Numbered from the stretch's first letter, positions 17,196-26,793 are shown. The stretch: DNA of 64,000 nucleotides from Pontibacter anaerobius (GCF_026241195.1 NZ_JAPFQO010000005.1:62001-126000), one strand, 5' to 3'. Program-made: numbers and translations. Notes: generated by a model not told the origin, from the letters alone.

Positions 17196-18692
17196 ATGAA
17201 AAAGCAATTTATATATGCTGCTGTCTTCGCACTAGCGCTGCCACTCTTTAGTGCCTGTGAAGACGACTTTTTAGATGTAGACCCGGAAGGTACCATTCTG
17301 GAATCGGAGTACTATAAAAACCCGGCAGAAGCCTACACTGGCCTGGTGGCTGCCTACGACCCACTCGGTTGGGAAGCTGGCGACACTTACCATAACATTG
17401 CCGCCATCAATGCCGCCTCTGACGACGCGTACGCAGGCGGTGGCGGACCATCGGACATGAACACTTGGCAGGCATGGAACAGGTTTAATTTAACTCCTGC
17501 CGTTGGCCCTCAGGAAGAGTACTGGGACAGAAACTTTAGAGGTATAGCCAGAGCCAACACGATATTGGCTAAAGTTGAGGCTGGCGTGCCAGGATTGGCC
17601 GAGGCTACCGCGCAGCGCTATATCGCTGAGGCAAAGTTCCTGCGTGCCTACTACTACTTTGAGCTGGTGCGCCTGTTCAGAAACGTGCCGCTATTTACAG
17701 CACCGCTTGCCACAGAGGAGATCTTTAACCAGACGCAGGTAGGCCCGGAAGAAGTATATGCCCAGATTGAGAAAGATCTAACGGAGGCTATTCCTAACCT
17801 GCCAACCACTGTGCCTGTCGCATCAGAGGGAGGCCGTGCCACACAAGGCGCCGGAAAAGCCTTGCTTGGCAAAGTATACTTGTTCCAGCAGGAATGGAGT
17901 AACGCCGCCGCACAACTGGCAGATGTGAATGGGACCCCTGGTGGCACGAGCATGTATGGCTATAAACTGATGGATAACTACGGGGCCATTTTCGACCCGG
18001 CCAACAAGTTTAACAGCGAATCCATATTTGAGATTGTACACACGAACCTGGCAAGACAGGACTGGGGAGCGTGGCCAAATTTTGAAGGCAACGTAGGCGT
18101 GCAGATGATGGGGCCGAGAGGTTACTCTGGTCCTACCTATGTATCTGGCTGGGGTTTTAACCCACTTACAGAGAGTCTGGTGGCCGCCCTGGAGGGTGAC
18201 CCTCGTTATGACGAGACTGTGTTGGACATCAACGCGATTGATGGCGCCACTTACGAGCCTAGTTACGATGACACCGGCTACTTTGTGAAGAAGTATGCGC
18301 CAAGAGCAGCATGGCTATCCACTGCGGGAGGCGAACCTGTACTTAACTTTAACATTGATTACATAGAGATTCGTCTGGCTGATACTTACCTGATGGAAGC
18401 TGAGGCGATTGTACAAGGAGGCGGAGACCTGAGCCGGGCAGCAGCACTGCTAAACACTGTGCGCGCCCGTGTAGGCTTGGCACCTGTGGCGGCAACGCTT
18501 GAGAACATCTACCGGGAGCGCAGACTGGAACTGGCTACTGAAGGACACCGCTTCCACGACTTGGTACGCACCGGCAGAGCTGCCTCAGTGCTGGCTCCGA
18601 TGGGCTTTGTGGCTGGCAAGCATGAGGTGTTGCCTATTCCGCTGGAGGAACTGGCTAACACGAAGCTGGAGCAAAACCCAGAGTACAGATAA
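17196..18692 (+). CDS. SusD/RagB-type glycan-binding lipoprotein
   Basis: A 498-residue surface lipoprotein. The lipobox ends at Cys21 (PLFSAC) and is followed by the family start EDDFLDVDPEG. It has the helical RAEAKFLRAYYYFELVRLFRN-type segment near 150 and the C-terminal RERRLELATEGHRFHDLVRTG. SusD caps the SusC barrel and binds the glycan at the cell surface. It follows susC by 28 bases and precedes a PKD lipoprotein by 33 bases, so all three are one unit. Confidence 0.94.
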   Translation: MKKQFIYAAVFALALPLFSACEDDFLDVDPEGTILESEYYKNPAEAYTGLVAAYDPLGWEAGDTYHNIAAINAASDDAYAGGGGPSDMNTWQAWNRFNLTPAVGPQEEYWDRNFRGIARANTILAKVEAGVPGLAEATAQRYIAEAKFLRAYYYFELVRLFRNVPLFTAPLATEEIFNQTQVGPEEVYAQIEKDLTEAIPNLPTTVPVASEGGRATQGAGKALLGKVYLFQQEWSNAAAQLADVNGTPGGTSMYGYKLMDNYGAIFDPANKFNSESIFEIVHTNLARQDWGAWPNFEGNVGVQMMGPRGYSGPTYVSGWGFNPLTESLVAALEGDPRYDETVLDINAIDGATYEPSYDDTGYFVKKYAPRAAWLSTAGGEPVLNFNIDYIEIRLADTYLMEAEAIVQGGGDLSRAAALLNTVRARVGLAPVAATLENIYRERRLELATEGHRFHDLVRTGRAASVLAPMGFVAGKHEVLPIPLEELANTKLEQNPEYR

Positions 18693-18725
18693 GCTTTGGG
18701 CAATCATTTTTAAATTAAAGAAACC

Positions 18726-20174
18726 ATGAGATATAACATTTTCATATCCAACATATACTCGATACTGGCGGCGCTGCTGCTAACGGGTATGTTTACGGCC
18801 TGCACTCCGGAAGGAAATGATGCAGAGCTGGCCCCAGCCCCATCCTCCGAGATGGTGCAGTTTACAGCAACCCCATCGGATGATAACGCGAACATCATAA
18901 CCTTCACCAACCAGACACCAGGGGCTTTTAAGGCTATCTGGGACTTTGGTAACGGTGCCGTGGCCGAGGGACAGCAGGTGCAGGGGGCTTTCGCTGTGGA
19001 AGGTGAGTATACGGTTAAACTGACCGTATTCACGAGTGGCGGCTATGCCATGAGCACCAAAACCATCACAATTGCTGAAACCAACGTGTCGATGTTGAAC
19101 CGCGAGGATTACAACTTCCTAACAGGTGGTGCTGACGACGCAGATGGCAAGACCTGGGTGATAGAGAAAGAGTTTAAAGGGCACTTAGGTATAGGCGATG
19201 CCACTGCTCCCACTCCTACCCCTAACTGGTGGTCTGCCGGTCCGAACGAGAAAGCAGGTGTTGGCCTCTATGATGATGAGATGACCTTTAAATTGGAAGG
19301 TTTCTCTTATACCTATAAGAACAACGGAGATACTTACTCAAACAAGGATTATGCATCTGAGCTAGGCGGTACAAACGCAAGCCAGGACGTAACAGTATCT
19401 TACACCCCGCCTACGAACCAAAGCTGGAGCATTACCGAAGAGGGCGGCAAAAAGTACCTGACGCTTTCTAACAATGGTTTCCTGGGCTACTATGTGGGTG
19501 TGAACAAGTATCAGATCCTGACGCTTGGCGAAAACGAGCTCTACCTGATGAGCAGCCAGAAAGGTGTTCCGGGCAACGCCTGGTTCTACCGCCTGGTACC
19601 AAAGGGATACACCCGTCCGGTAGAGCCAAGGCAGATGAAGGCAATTGAGTTAGAGGACACCTTTGACACGGACGGCAATGTGACATGGAAGAAGGAGACC
19701 CTGTCGCTGAATGAGAGCTATGACAATCCTGCGCCTGTTCCGATAAACGAATCAGCGAAAGTGGCCATGTATGTGAAGCAGGCAGGCAGAGAGTATGAGT
19801 TTGCCAACATGTTTGCAGACTACGCCTACAATTTCGACCTGACACAGAAGAGCGTAATTAAGCTGAAGGTACTTGTACCGGCCTACAACGACTTTGTTAC
19901 GGCAGAGGGCGAAGACTGGGCTAACAAAAACCTGCTTCCGCAGGTGTCTGTAAAGCTGCAGGATGGTACTGCTGCACAGCCTTGGGCCAACCAGGTGGAA
20001 ATCAAGCACCAGGTAGAGTCAAGTCAGTATGGCAAATGGGTAGAGCTTACCTTCGACTTTAGTGCCTTTGCTGAAAGAAAGGACCTGAACCGCATCGTGA
20101 TACAAATCGGCGGCGAAGGCAACTTCATACCGGGCATCTTCTTTATCGACGACATACAGACGGTTGCAAAGTAA
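18726..20174 (+). CDS. PKD-domain surface lipoprotein of the glucan locus
   Basis: A 482-residue predicted lipoprotein with Cys26 after LLLTGMFTA. Residues about 45-120 form a PKD-like fold (WDFGNGAVAEGQQVQ, EGEYTVKLTVF). The remaining 350 residues are unassigned but include W-rich stretches (GNVTWKKETL, KTWVIEKEF), consistent with a carbohydrate-binding region. Its place third in the operon corresponds to the SusE/SusF-type surface glycan-binding protein. No catalytic motif is seen. A strong terminator follows, separating it from the GH16 genes. Confidence 0.8.
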   Translation: MRYNIFISNIYSILAALLLTGMFTACTPEGNDAELAPAPSSEMVQFTATPSDDNANIITFTNQTPGAFKAIWDFGNGAVAEGQQVQGAFAVEGEYTVKLTVFTSGGYAMSTKTITIAETNVSMLNREDYNFLTGGADDADGKTWVIEKEFKGHLGIGDATAPTPTPNWWSAGPNEKAGVGLYDDEMTFKLEGFSYTYKNNGDTYSNKDYASELGGTNASQDVTVSYTPPTNQSWSITEEGGKKYLTLSNNGFLGYYVGVNKYQILTLGENELYLMSSQKGVPGNAWFYRLVPKGYTRPVEPRQMKAIELEDTFDTDGNVTWKKETLSLNESYDNPAPVPINESAKVAMYVKQAGREYEFANMFADYAYNFDLTQKSVIKLKVLVPAYNDFVTAEGEDWANKNLLPQVSVKLQDGTAAQPWANQVEIKHQVESSQYGKWVELTFDFSAFAERKDLNRIVIQIGGEGNFIPGIFFIDDIQTVAK

Positions 20175-20181
20175 CAAATAC

Positions 20182-20222
20182 AAAAGGGCCAGGATCAGCA
20201 AAAGGACCTGGCCCTTTTACTA
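20182..20222 (+). terminator. Terminator after the PKD lipoprotein gene
   Basis: Twelve-pair stem AAAAGGGCCAGG / CCTGGCCCTTTT starting eight bases after the stop. It implies that susC-susD-PKD is one transcript and that the GH16 genes are either read through or separately transcribed. Confidence 0.85.
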
Positions 20223-20271
20223 AACAAGTTTTACCTGCCGGTGCATACCTGCCGGCAAACAGCATACAACC

Positions 20272-21156
20272 ATGGTACTTACAGGAGAGGATTTTAGGCA
20301 AAGGGCACGTCACTTTTTAACGCTGATTCTTTTACCGTTGCTCATTACCTCGTGCGGCTCAAAGTCAGATGATCCGAACCCGCTTCCCCCTGCCCCTAGG
20401 CCACAGGCACCGCAGGATAAAAACTGGACATTCGAGGCCACGCCTGTCTGGGCCGATGAATTCGACTACACCGGCAAGCCGGATAACTCCAAGTGGGGCT
20501 ATGACATTGGCGGGAACGGCTGGGGCAATAACGAGCTGCAGTACTACACCGACAAAAACTCCAACGCCAGCGTAGCTGACGGCATACTGACTATTACGGC
20601 ACGCAAAGAGCAGATGGAAGGTAGAAGCTATACTTCAGCAAGGCTCGTAACAAAGAATAAAGGCGATTTTAAGTACGGTCGCTTTGAAATAAAAGCCAAG
20701 CTGCCGACAGGCCGCGGCACCTGGCCGGCCATCTGGATGCTGCCCACCGACTGGGCCTATGGCGAATGGCCCAAGTCCGGCGAGATCGACATCATGGAGC
20801 ATGTGGGCTACGACCAGAACACGGTGCACATCACCGTGCATACAGAGGCCTATAACCATGGCAAAGGCACCCAGCGCGGCAACAGCAAAGTGATTGAAAC
20901 AGCCAGCACAGCTTTTCACCTGTATCGCGTGGACTGGACTCCCTACTCCATCAGAGGTTTTATAGACGACCAGAAAGTATTTGAATTTGTCAACGATGGA
21001 AAAGGCTACAGCACCTGGCCTTTTGACAAGCGCTTTCACCTGCTGCTGAACATAGCGGTGGGCGGTAATTGGGGTGGCTCAAAGGGTGTTGACCCTGATG
21101 TCTACCCGCAGACCATGGAGGTGGATTATGTACGCGTGTACAAAATGATAGAATAA
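20272..21156 (+). CDS. GH16 beta-glucanase lipoprotein, copy 1
   Basis: A 294-residue glycoside hydrolase family 16 enzyme. The lipobox LLITSC puts the lipid on Cys28, followed by a proline-rich linker. The catalytic signature GEIDIMEHVG gives nucleophile Glu171, Asp173 and acid/base Glu176. The extra Met in EIDIME is the bulge found in laminarinase and agarase-type GH16 rather than plant XET. Conserved WADEFDYTG and WPAIWMLP segments are present. It probably cleaves beta-1,3 or mixed-linkage beta-glucan at the surface before SusCD uptake. The neighbouring paralogue is near identical over the catalytic stretch. Confidence 0.93.
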   Translation: MVLTGEDFRQRARHFLTLILLPLLITSCGSKSDDPNPLPPAPRPQAPQDKNWTFEATPVWADEFDYTGKPDNSKWGYDIGGNGWGNNELQYYTDKNSNASVADGILTITARKEQMEGRSYTSARLVTKNKGDFKYGRFEIKAKLPTGRGTWPAIWMLPTDWAYGEWPKSGEIDIMEHVGYDQNTVHITVHTEAYNHGKGTQRGNSKVIETASTAFHLYRVDWTPYSIRGFIDDQKVFEFVNDGKGYSTWPFDKRFHLLLNIAVGGNWGGSKGVDPDVYPQTMEVDYVRVYKMIE

Positions 21157-21313
21157 CAGGCTGCTACACTATCTATACCCTGGTTCAACAGCTTAAATCT
21201 GGCTGCACCTACAACGCAGCCCTGGCAAACTTTGGGCTTCTGTTTCAGAAACTCAGCATTTATCCATAGTTCAGAGTAAGTATGAATAATACACACATTT
21301 ACCAATCAAAAAA

Positions 21314-22156
21314 ATGATACATACTTTTATATCCCTGCTGATATTCAGCGCCTCCGTTACCTGTTCTCCACAGCACACGGCCTACACTAGCAATGATGCC
21401 ACGCAACCAAAAGTAAATGAATGGGCTTTTTCATCTTCTCCTGTGTGGGCCGATGAGTTTGATTACAAAGGCAAGCCGGATAACTCCAAGTGGGGCTACG
21501 ACATTGGCGGTAGCGGCTGGGGCAACAACGAGCTGCAGTACTACACCGATAAATCCTCTAACGCCAGCGTGGCCGATGGGGTGCTTACTATAACTGCCCA
21601 TAAGCAAAAGAAAGGCGACAAGGAGTACACCTCTGCAAGGTTGGTTTCAAAGAACAAAGGCGATTTTTTGTATGGCCGCTTTGAGGTGAAGGCCAAGCTG
21701 CCGACAGGCCGGGGCACCTGGCCCGCCATCTGGATGCTGCCCACCGACTGGGCCTACGGCGAATGGCCCAAGTCCGGCGAGATCGACATCATGGAGCATG
21801 TGGGCTACGACCAGAACACGGTGCACATCACTGTGCATACAGAGGCCTACAACCACAGAAAAGGAACACAGAAAGGAAAACAAGAAGTAGTGCCTACAGC
21901 CAGCACGGACTTTCACCTTTACCGCGTGGACTGGACCCCAAATGCCATAAAAGGCTACATAGATGACAAACAGATTTTTGACTATCCTAACGAAGGTACC
22001 GGCTTCGAAGCATGGCCATTCGACAAGCGCTTTCACCTGCTGCTAAACCTGGCTGTTGGTGGTGATTGGGGGGGCTCAAAGGGCGTTGACCCCAGCGTCT
22101 ATCCACAGAAGATGGAGGTGGATTATGTGCGCGTGTATGAGCTGCTACAGGAATAA
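21314..22156 (+). CDS. GH16 beta-glucanase, copy 2
   Basis: A 280-residue GH16 enzyme paralogous to the preceding gene. A short signal peptide ends in SVTC (Cys17), so it is probably also a lipoprotein. The catalytic residues are Glu156, Asp158 and Glu161 in GEIDIMEHVG. Differences from copy 1 cluster at the N terminus and in loops (QKKGDKEY, RKGTQKGKQE), which might shift chain-length or linkage preference. About 170 bases over the active site are almost identical between the copies, with only synonymous changes. It is followed within 35 bases by a fragment of a GH3 gene. Confidence 0.93.
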   Translation: MIHTFISLLIFSASVTCSPQHTAYTSNDATQPKVNEWAFSSSPVWADEFDYKGKPDNSKWGYDIGGSGWGNNELQYYTDKSSNASVADGVLTITAHKQKKGDKEYTSARLVSKNKGDFLYGRFEVKAKLPTGRGTWPAIWMLPTDWAYGEWPKSGEIDIMEHVGYDQNTVHITVHTEAYNHRKGTQKGKQEVVPTASTDFHLYRVDWTPNAIKGYIDDKQIFDYPNEGTGFEAWPFDKRFHLLLNLAVGGDWGGSKGVDPSVYPQKMEVDYVRVYELLQE

Positions 22157-22189
22157 GTAGAGTATTTAAGCCGAACAACGACATCATAA

Positions 22190-22372
22190 ATGAGAACAAG
22201 GAGGATTGCGCTTTCCGGCCCTGCTCGCAGCGGACTGCTTACCACCACCCTCTCTCCTGATGACTTAGGCTATCTTAACCGCTACGGCAGGAAAATTATC
22301 GAGCCTGGTGACGTGAAAGTAAGTATAGCCGTCCAGAAAAAGACTTTTACGCTGGCTAACACCATTGAATAA
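22190..22372 (+). pseudogene. Remnant of a GH3 beta-glucosidase (C-terminal Fn3-like tail)
   Basis: A short reading frame whose second half reads TLSPDDLGYLNRYGRKIIEP then GDVKVSIA and ends in FTLANTIE. This resembles the fibronectin-III-like C-terminal domain of GH3 beta-glucosidases, where LTPEDLSFYN...VVEPGEFEVMIG is usual. The family is about 750 residues; here only the last 45 or so remain, and the residues before them are not recognisable. It lies 33 bases after the second GH16 gene and before the terminator, where a GH3 gene is expected in a beta-glucan locus. I read it as the scar of a deleted gene. Expression as a 60-residue peptide is unlikely to be functional. Confidence 0.7.
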
Positions 22373-22412
22373 GATTGATTGAATAGAATTAGGTTGATTT
22401 AACCCATCCACT

Positions 22413-22446
22413 AAAAAAGCCCCTCAATTTTTGCGGGGCTTTTTTT
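22413..22446. terminator. Terminator between the glucan locus and its regulator
   Basis: AAAAAAGCCCC / GGGGCTTTTTTT stem with an eleven-base loop. A-rich on the left and T-rich on the right, so it can act on both converging transcripts (GH16/GH3 stub and the regulator gene ending at 22464). Confidence 0.8.
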
Positions 22447-22463
22447 ATACTTTCACAGGCTGT

Positions 22464-25400
22464 CTAATATTTAAGTATAAACTCTGTCAGGTTCACTTCC
22501 TGCTCCAGGTTCAGCTTTTTGCGAAGGCGGTAGCGGCTGGTTTCCACGCCGCGCAGCGAAAGGTTTAACAGAGAGGCGATTTCTTTGCTCGTCAGGTTCA
22601 TACGCAGGTACGCACAAAGTTTAATATCGCGGTGGGTAAGGTCCTGGAAATCGTGGCGCAGGCGTTTCAGGAAGTTCTGGTGTAACTGATTGAAGTGCAG
22701 CTCAAACTGATCCCAATTGTTCTCCACCTTCATGTCTTCCTCCACAGAACGCAGCACTTTTCGCAGATGGTGCAGCGCCTGCTTATCCTCTACCTGCTCC
22801 ATTACTGTTTGCAGCTGCCCCCGTACTTTACCTATGGTTTCAAGGCTTTGCATCACGTGCATCGCCGAAGAAGCAAGCTCCTTACTCTTATGATCCAGCT
22901 CGCTCTCCAACTTATCATTGTTCAGCTTAATGATCTCTTTCTCCGCCTTTAGTACTTCCTCCACGTGCGCAGCTTCTTTTAACCGGAGTGCTTTTTCCTG
23001 CTCTATCTTTAGTTGCTCCTGCTGCCAGCGTACCCTCCGGTCTATAAGCCGCTTCAGCAGCCAAAGCACCAGCAGGCCAAGCATCAAGTATAAACCGTTT
23101 GCCCATACAGTCCTGTACCATGGAGGAAGCACTGTAAAACCGAAAGTTGCCTCCTCGCTGGCTCGGTTGTATACATCGCGCGCTTTCACCTTAAAAGTAT
23201 AGGTGCCTTCAGGCAGGTTGGTGTATTCCTTTTGCGGGGTAGTACTCCAGCCAGACCAGTTTTTGTCGAAGCCTTCCAGCATGTATTGGTACTGCACCTG
23301 CTCGTTCTCCTCATAGGTAACACCGCTGTAGATAAACTTTAAGGAGTTGAAGGCAAAAGGCAAAGCTGGCTTAAATTCTTCCGACTGATTCACAGATACT
23401 TGCGCCTGATGCAAAAAAGCACCACCGGAGATTAACGTATCCGTGGCACCATCTGTAGCGCTTACCTGCCTGATGAGTGTATGGTATGTGTGGTCTATAT
23501 TATCTGTTTGCAGGTAAGAAGGATGGTAATGCACAAAGCCTTCATCGGTGCCTATCAACATATTAGAGCGGTCATAATGGGCGATATGCTCAAAACCACC
23601 CACCAATTTGCCGGAGAGCTTATTAAAGATATTCTTCTCCACCTCGAAGTTGCCGTTGCTTTTCTTCTTCAGCACGCCCATTTCCTTTCCCGCTGAAAAC
23701 CAGATGTTTCCGTCTACATCCTCTGCGAGCTTCCTGATGTGCACACCGGGATCAAAAAGTTTGCTGAAAACGGTATGCTTCTCAAACCTGTCGCTGCGTT
23801 TGTTATACTTGTAGATGCCGTGCTCCCCGGTAAATACCAACTCTCCGTTTATTTTAAACACATTGATGAAGATGTTCGACGGGAAACCACTCTCCTCTCC
23901 GTAGAATTTTGTATCCACGACTTTACTTAAATCATCAGAGAGGGCCAGCTTAAAGATGCCTTTGTAACCATGCGCTATCCAGATGTTGCCGGCATCATCC
24001 TCCTCCATTACCCTGGAAGACTCATTGAATCCTTTAACAGAACGAACAAATTTCAGCTCCTCCCCTTCAAATTTATAGAGCAGCAAACCGGTGTAGGTGC
24101 CACATAGCAGATAGTCCGGGTGCGATTTAAGAGGGAGAAAAAACCAGGCTCCACGGTGGTCTGAGAGCCTTTCGGCTTTACCGTCTCTTATTTCGAAAGG
24201 CCCTTCGTGGTGCGAGAGCAGCAGCTTGTCTTTTACCTTCTGCAGGTTGTACACCTGCCCTTGTGCCCCCTCCACCAACTGAAAAGGAGCTGGGTGCAAA
24301 GGACTTTCCCTGTTCGACCACTCCTTAAAGTATAAGCCGTCACTGGTGCCTAAGTACAGCTGTCCATTATCGAGCAAAGAAGTATAGGCTGTGCCAGGCA
24401 GGCCGTTGTTTGCGTTAAAGTGCGTAAAGGCCGAGTTTGACTCTACATAGCTGATGCCATTATTAAGCCCCAGCCACAAGTTTCCCGTATCGTCCTGGTA
24501 AATACTTCGGATGGAATTATTCTGAAGGCCTTTTTCGATGTTTAGGTGCTGCCGTGGGGTACCGTCTTTGTCTGTTAAAAGCAGCCCGTTATGAGCCGTA
24601 CCAAAGGCCAGCCCCCCGGAGAATGACACCACGGTGTTTACCTTTGCTGCTTCCAGAAACGGACTGATCGGCAATTTCCACTCTTTAAAGTGGTTGTAAC
24701 CATCATAAGAATACATCTTACCTTCGCCGGTTACCAGCAGTATACCTGCTTTGTGATGCGGCAGCATGCCGGTAATGGTCTCGCCTTTTAAAATGTCGCT
24801 GTTTGGTATAAACGACATTTTATTTCCCTGCACCTCGTACATGCCTTTTTCAGGCACCGGTACATAGAGCGTGTTGCGCACATAAAACGGGAACCCCCAC
24901 GGGTAGCCGGGCAAGCGATGAACCTTTATCTGCTTATTTTGGAGATGGTAGATGGCCTTTACGGTGCAAAAGTATACGCCGCCGTCCTCTGTTACATAGG
25001 TCTTCCAGACATCATCAAAAGATCGGTCGTCCGCAGGCACTTGCACTTTAAGCGACACGAACTCCATTGTGCCTTGCCGGTTTGGCCGCAGGTAGCCAAA
25101 GTCGTTCTGGCCGCCCACGTAGATGGTGCCGTCTTTACTGATAGCCAGTGAGCGTGCAATTGTCCGGTTAGGCAGGATGATCACCTGCCAGTTATTGCCA
25201 TCGTACTCCAGCACACCATAGTTGTTGCCGAAGTACATTACGCCCCGATGGTCCTGCACAGCAGCCCAGTTCTGGGCAGAGGCATTGTACTCTTTCTGCA
25301 CGTAGTTCCTGATAAAGGGGATGCCTTCATCCTTAACCTGTGCCGAAAGATTAACTTGCCCAAAAAGTATGAAGAGAAGTAATGACAGTAGCCTTTTCAC
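22464..25400 (-). CDS. Membrane-spanning sensor regulator (Reg_prop / Y_Y_Y / LuxR-type HTH)
   Basis: A 978-residue one-component sensor. After a signal peptide (1-20), residues to about 660 hold beta-propeller-type repeats (for example GNLWLGLNNGISYVE, GNIWFSAGKEMGVL). A Y_Y_Y domain follows (YQYMLEGFDKNWSGW, YTNLPEGTYTFKVKARD). One transmembrane helix is at 765-784 and a coiled coil at about 790-895. A LuxR/GerE-like helix-turn-helix (NLTSKEIASLLNLSLRGVETSRYRL) ends the chain. No histidine kinase or receiver domain is seen, so signal would pass directly from periplasm to DNA, like SusR rather than a hybrid two-component system. Convergent with the glucan locus, which it probably regulates by sensing oligosaccharide. 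Confidence 0.85.
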   Translation of the reverse strand: MKRLLSLLLFILFGQVNLSAQVKDEGIPFIRNYVQKEYNASAQNWAAVQDHRGVMYFGNNYGVLEYDGNNWQVIILPNRTIARSLAISKDGTIYVGGQNDFGYLRPNRQGTMEFVSLKVQVPADDRSFDDVWKTYVTEDGGVYFCTVKAIYHLQNKQIKVHRLPGYPWGFPFYVRNTLYVPVPEKGMYEVQGNKMSFIPNSDILKGETITGMLPHHKAGILLVTGEGKMYSYDGYNHFKEWKLPISPFLEAAKVNTVVSFSGGLAFGTAHNGLLLTDKDGTPRQHLNIEKGLQNNSIRSIYQDDTGNLWLGLNNGISYVESNSAFTHFNANNGLPGTAYTSLLDNGQLYLGTSDGLYFKEWSNRESPLHPAPFQLVEGAQGQVYNLQKVKDKLLLSHHEGPFEIRDGKAERLSDHRGAWFFLPLKSHPDYLLCGTYTGLLLYKFEGEELKFVRSVKGFNESSRVMEEDDAGNIWIAHGYKGIFKLALSDDLSKVVDTKFYGEESGFPSNIFINVFKINGELVFTGEHGIYKYNKRSDRFEKHTVFSKLFDPGVHIRKLAEDVDGNIWFSAGKEMGVLKKKSNGNFEVEKNIFNKLSGKLVGGFEHIAHYDRSNMLIGTDEGFVHYHPSYLQTDNIDHTYHTLIRQVSATDGATDTLISGGAFLHQAQVSVNQSEEFKPALPFAFNSLKFIYSGVTYEENEQVQYQYMLEGFDKNWSGWSTTPQKEYTNLPEGTYTFKVKARDVYNRASEEATFGFTVLPPWYRTVWANGLYLMLGLLVLWLLKRLIDRRVRWQQEQLKIEQEKALRLKEAAHVEEVLKAEKEIIKLNNDKLESELDHKSKELASSAMHVMQSLETIGKVRGQLQTVMEQVEDKQALHHLRKVLRSVEEDMKVENNWDQFELHFNQLHQNFLKRLRHDFQDLTHRDIKLCAYLRMNLTSKEIASLLNLSLRGVETSRYRLRKKLNLEQEVNLTEFILKY

Positions 25401-25500
25401 AAATTATCCACCTAAGATGTATGCCTGGTTAACCAATTTACAAAAAGTGGACGGACATACAAGTAGGGTGAGGCTGATTTTCCCTTAAAACCTTTTCAGT

Positions 25501-26793
25501 TTAATAATTCCAAGGGTAGAGGTCCGGCTCTTTTGCGCCGCGACTCTTCATGCGGAGCGGGTGCACGCCCTCTGTTTCGTCGAAGTAGATGAAGGCGTCG
25601 TAGCGCTCTGGTATGATGGAGGGCACGTAATTGCCGAACATTTCATACTTAGGATCATACACTACGCCGATGGCGCGGTGGCCAATGTAGTCCTGCACTT
25701 CCGGCACGTGCTTCAGGTCTTTTGAAAGTATAATTTTGTCATCAGTGCTGATGTTGTGGAGCATTTCCTCCCAACTGCCGCTGGTGGCGGGTGGCACGTC
25801 CATTTTCTGCATAGGCGCCCCCCAGGCTTTCCCGGCTATTACTGTGCCCTGGTAGGTGCCGAAGCCCACCAGTCTCACGTTGTTGCGCCCATACTTCTCG
25901 CGGGCAAGTTGGCCGATGTTGTGCATGCCATTGTCAGCCATATCCGTGTAGCGGGCATCCCCGATGTGTGTGTTATGCTCCCACACAATAGCTTTGGAGT
26001 CAGGGCCGTGTAACTCCAGCAGACGGTCCAGCGTCTCCATCATGTGGCTGTCGCGCACATTCCAGGAGTTGCTGCTGCCGTTTATCATGGCGCGGTAATA
26101 CTTTTCGGCGTTGGCCGCCACCAGGGCATTTTGTTTCGTATTAAAATCCTGTTCGGGGTCATTGCTGAAGCTGCGTTGCTGCTGCACCTTCTGCAGCATC
26201 TCGATCACCTCGTGCTCGCAGTTTGTGGGCACAAAGGCGGTGGCACGGGCATAGGTTTGGGGGTCGCGGTTAAAGGGCTCAAAGCAATTGATGGCGAGGC
26301 GAGCAGCCTCAGCGGCCTGCCCGTCGTTGCTCTCCAGGTAGCGCACGATCTGCTCCAGGCTCTCCCAGAGGCTGTACACATCCAGCCCATAAAACCCGAC
26401 CTTCTCCCCCTGGTTACGCTGGTTGTTGTGCTCCCGCAGCAACTCTACCAGCGCCGCCACCTCCCAGTTGGCCCACATCCAAGTAGGCCAGCGGCGGTAT
26501 ACTTCCAGCACTTCGGCTATCTTTCCCCCTGCGTTGGGGTAGCCTTTTATGAGGCGGTTCACGGCGTAGCACTCGGGCCAGTCTCCTTCCACGGCGATAA
26601 AGTTGAAGCCCTTCTCCTGGATCAGCCTGCGGGAGATGGCCGTGCGCCAGGTATAGTACTCTGAGGTACCATGTGAGGCTTCCCCCAACATCACCACGCG
26701 GGCATCCCCTATCTCCTGCAGTAAAACATCCAGGTCTTTCTCCTTCGTAAGTGCCGTGTATTGAAAAGGTTTCTGTCCCATAGCCGTAGTCAA
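25501..26793 (-). CDS. Erythromycin esterase family protein
   Basis: A 430-residue protein of the EreA/EreB-like family. Family motifs are LGEASHGTSEYY at about 36-47, VEGDWPE near 69 and WEHNTHIGDAR in the second half; the Glu and His residues in these are the proposed catalytic set. Classical EreA opens the macrolide lactone ring, but most chromosomal homologues have no proven substrate, so antibiotic resistance should not be assumed. No signal peptide, so cytoplasmic. It is alone on its strand between the sensor gene and a DUF4197 lipoprotein. Confidence 0.85.
   Translation of the reverse strand: MTTAMGQKPFQYTALTKEKDLDVLLQEIGDARVVMLGEASHGTSEYYTWRTAISRRLIQEKGFNFIAVEGDWPECYAVNRLIKGYPNAGGKIAEVLEVYRRWPTWMWANWEVAALVELLREHNNQRNQGEKVGFYGLDVYSLWESLEQIVRYLESNDGQAAEAARLAINCFEPFNRDPQTYARATAFVPTNCEHEVIEMLQKVQQQRSFSNDPEQDFNTKQNALVAANAEKYYRAMINGSSNSWNVRDSHMMETLDRLLELHGPDSKAIVWEHNTHIGDARYTDMADNGMHNIGQLAREKYGRNNVRLVGFGTYQGTVIAGKAWGAPMQKMDVPPATSGSWEEMLHNISTDDKIILSKDLKHVPEVQDYIGHRAIGVVYDPKYEMFGNYVPSIIPERYDAFIYFDETEGVHPLRMKSRGAKEPDLYPWNY

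Noticed and set aside
25501..26793. Macrolide resistance gene
   Set aside because: The family match is real, but most chromosomal EreA-like proteins have no shown macrolide activity and there is no mobile context.
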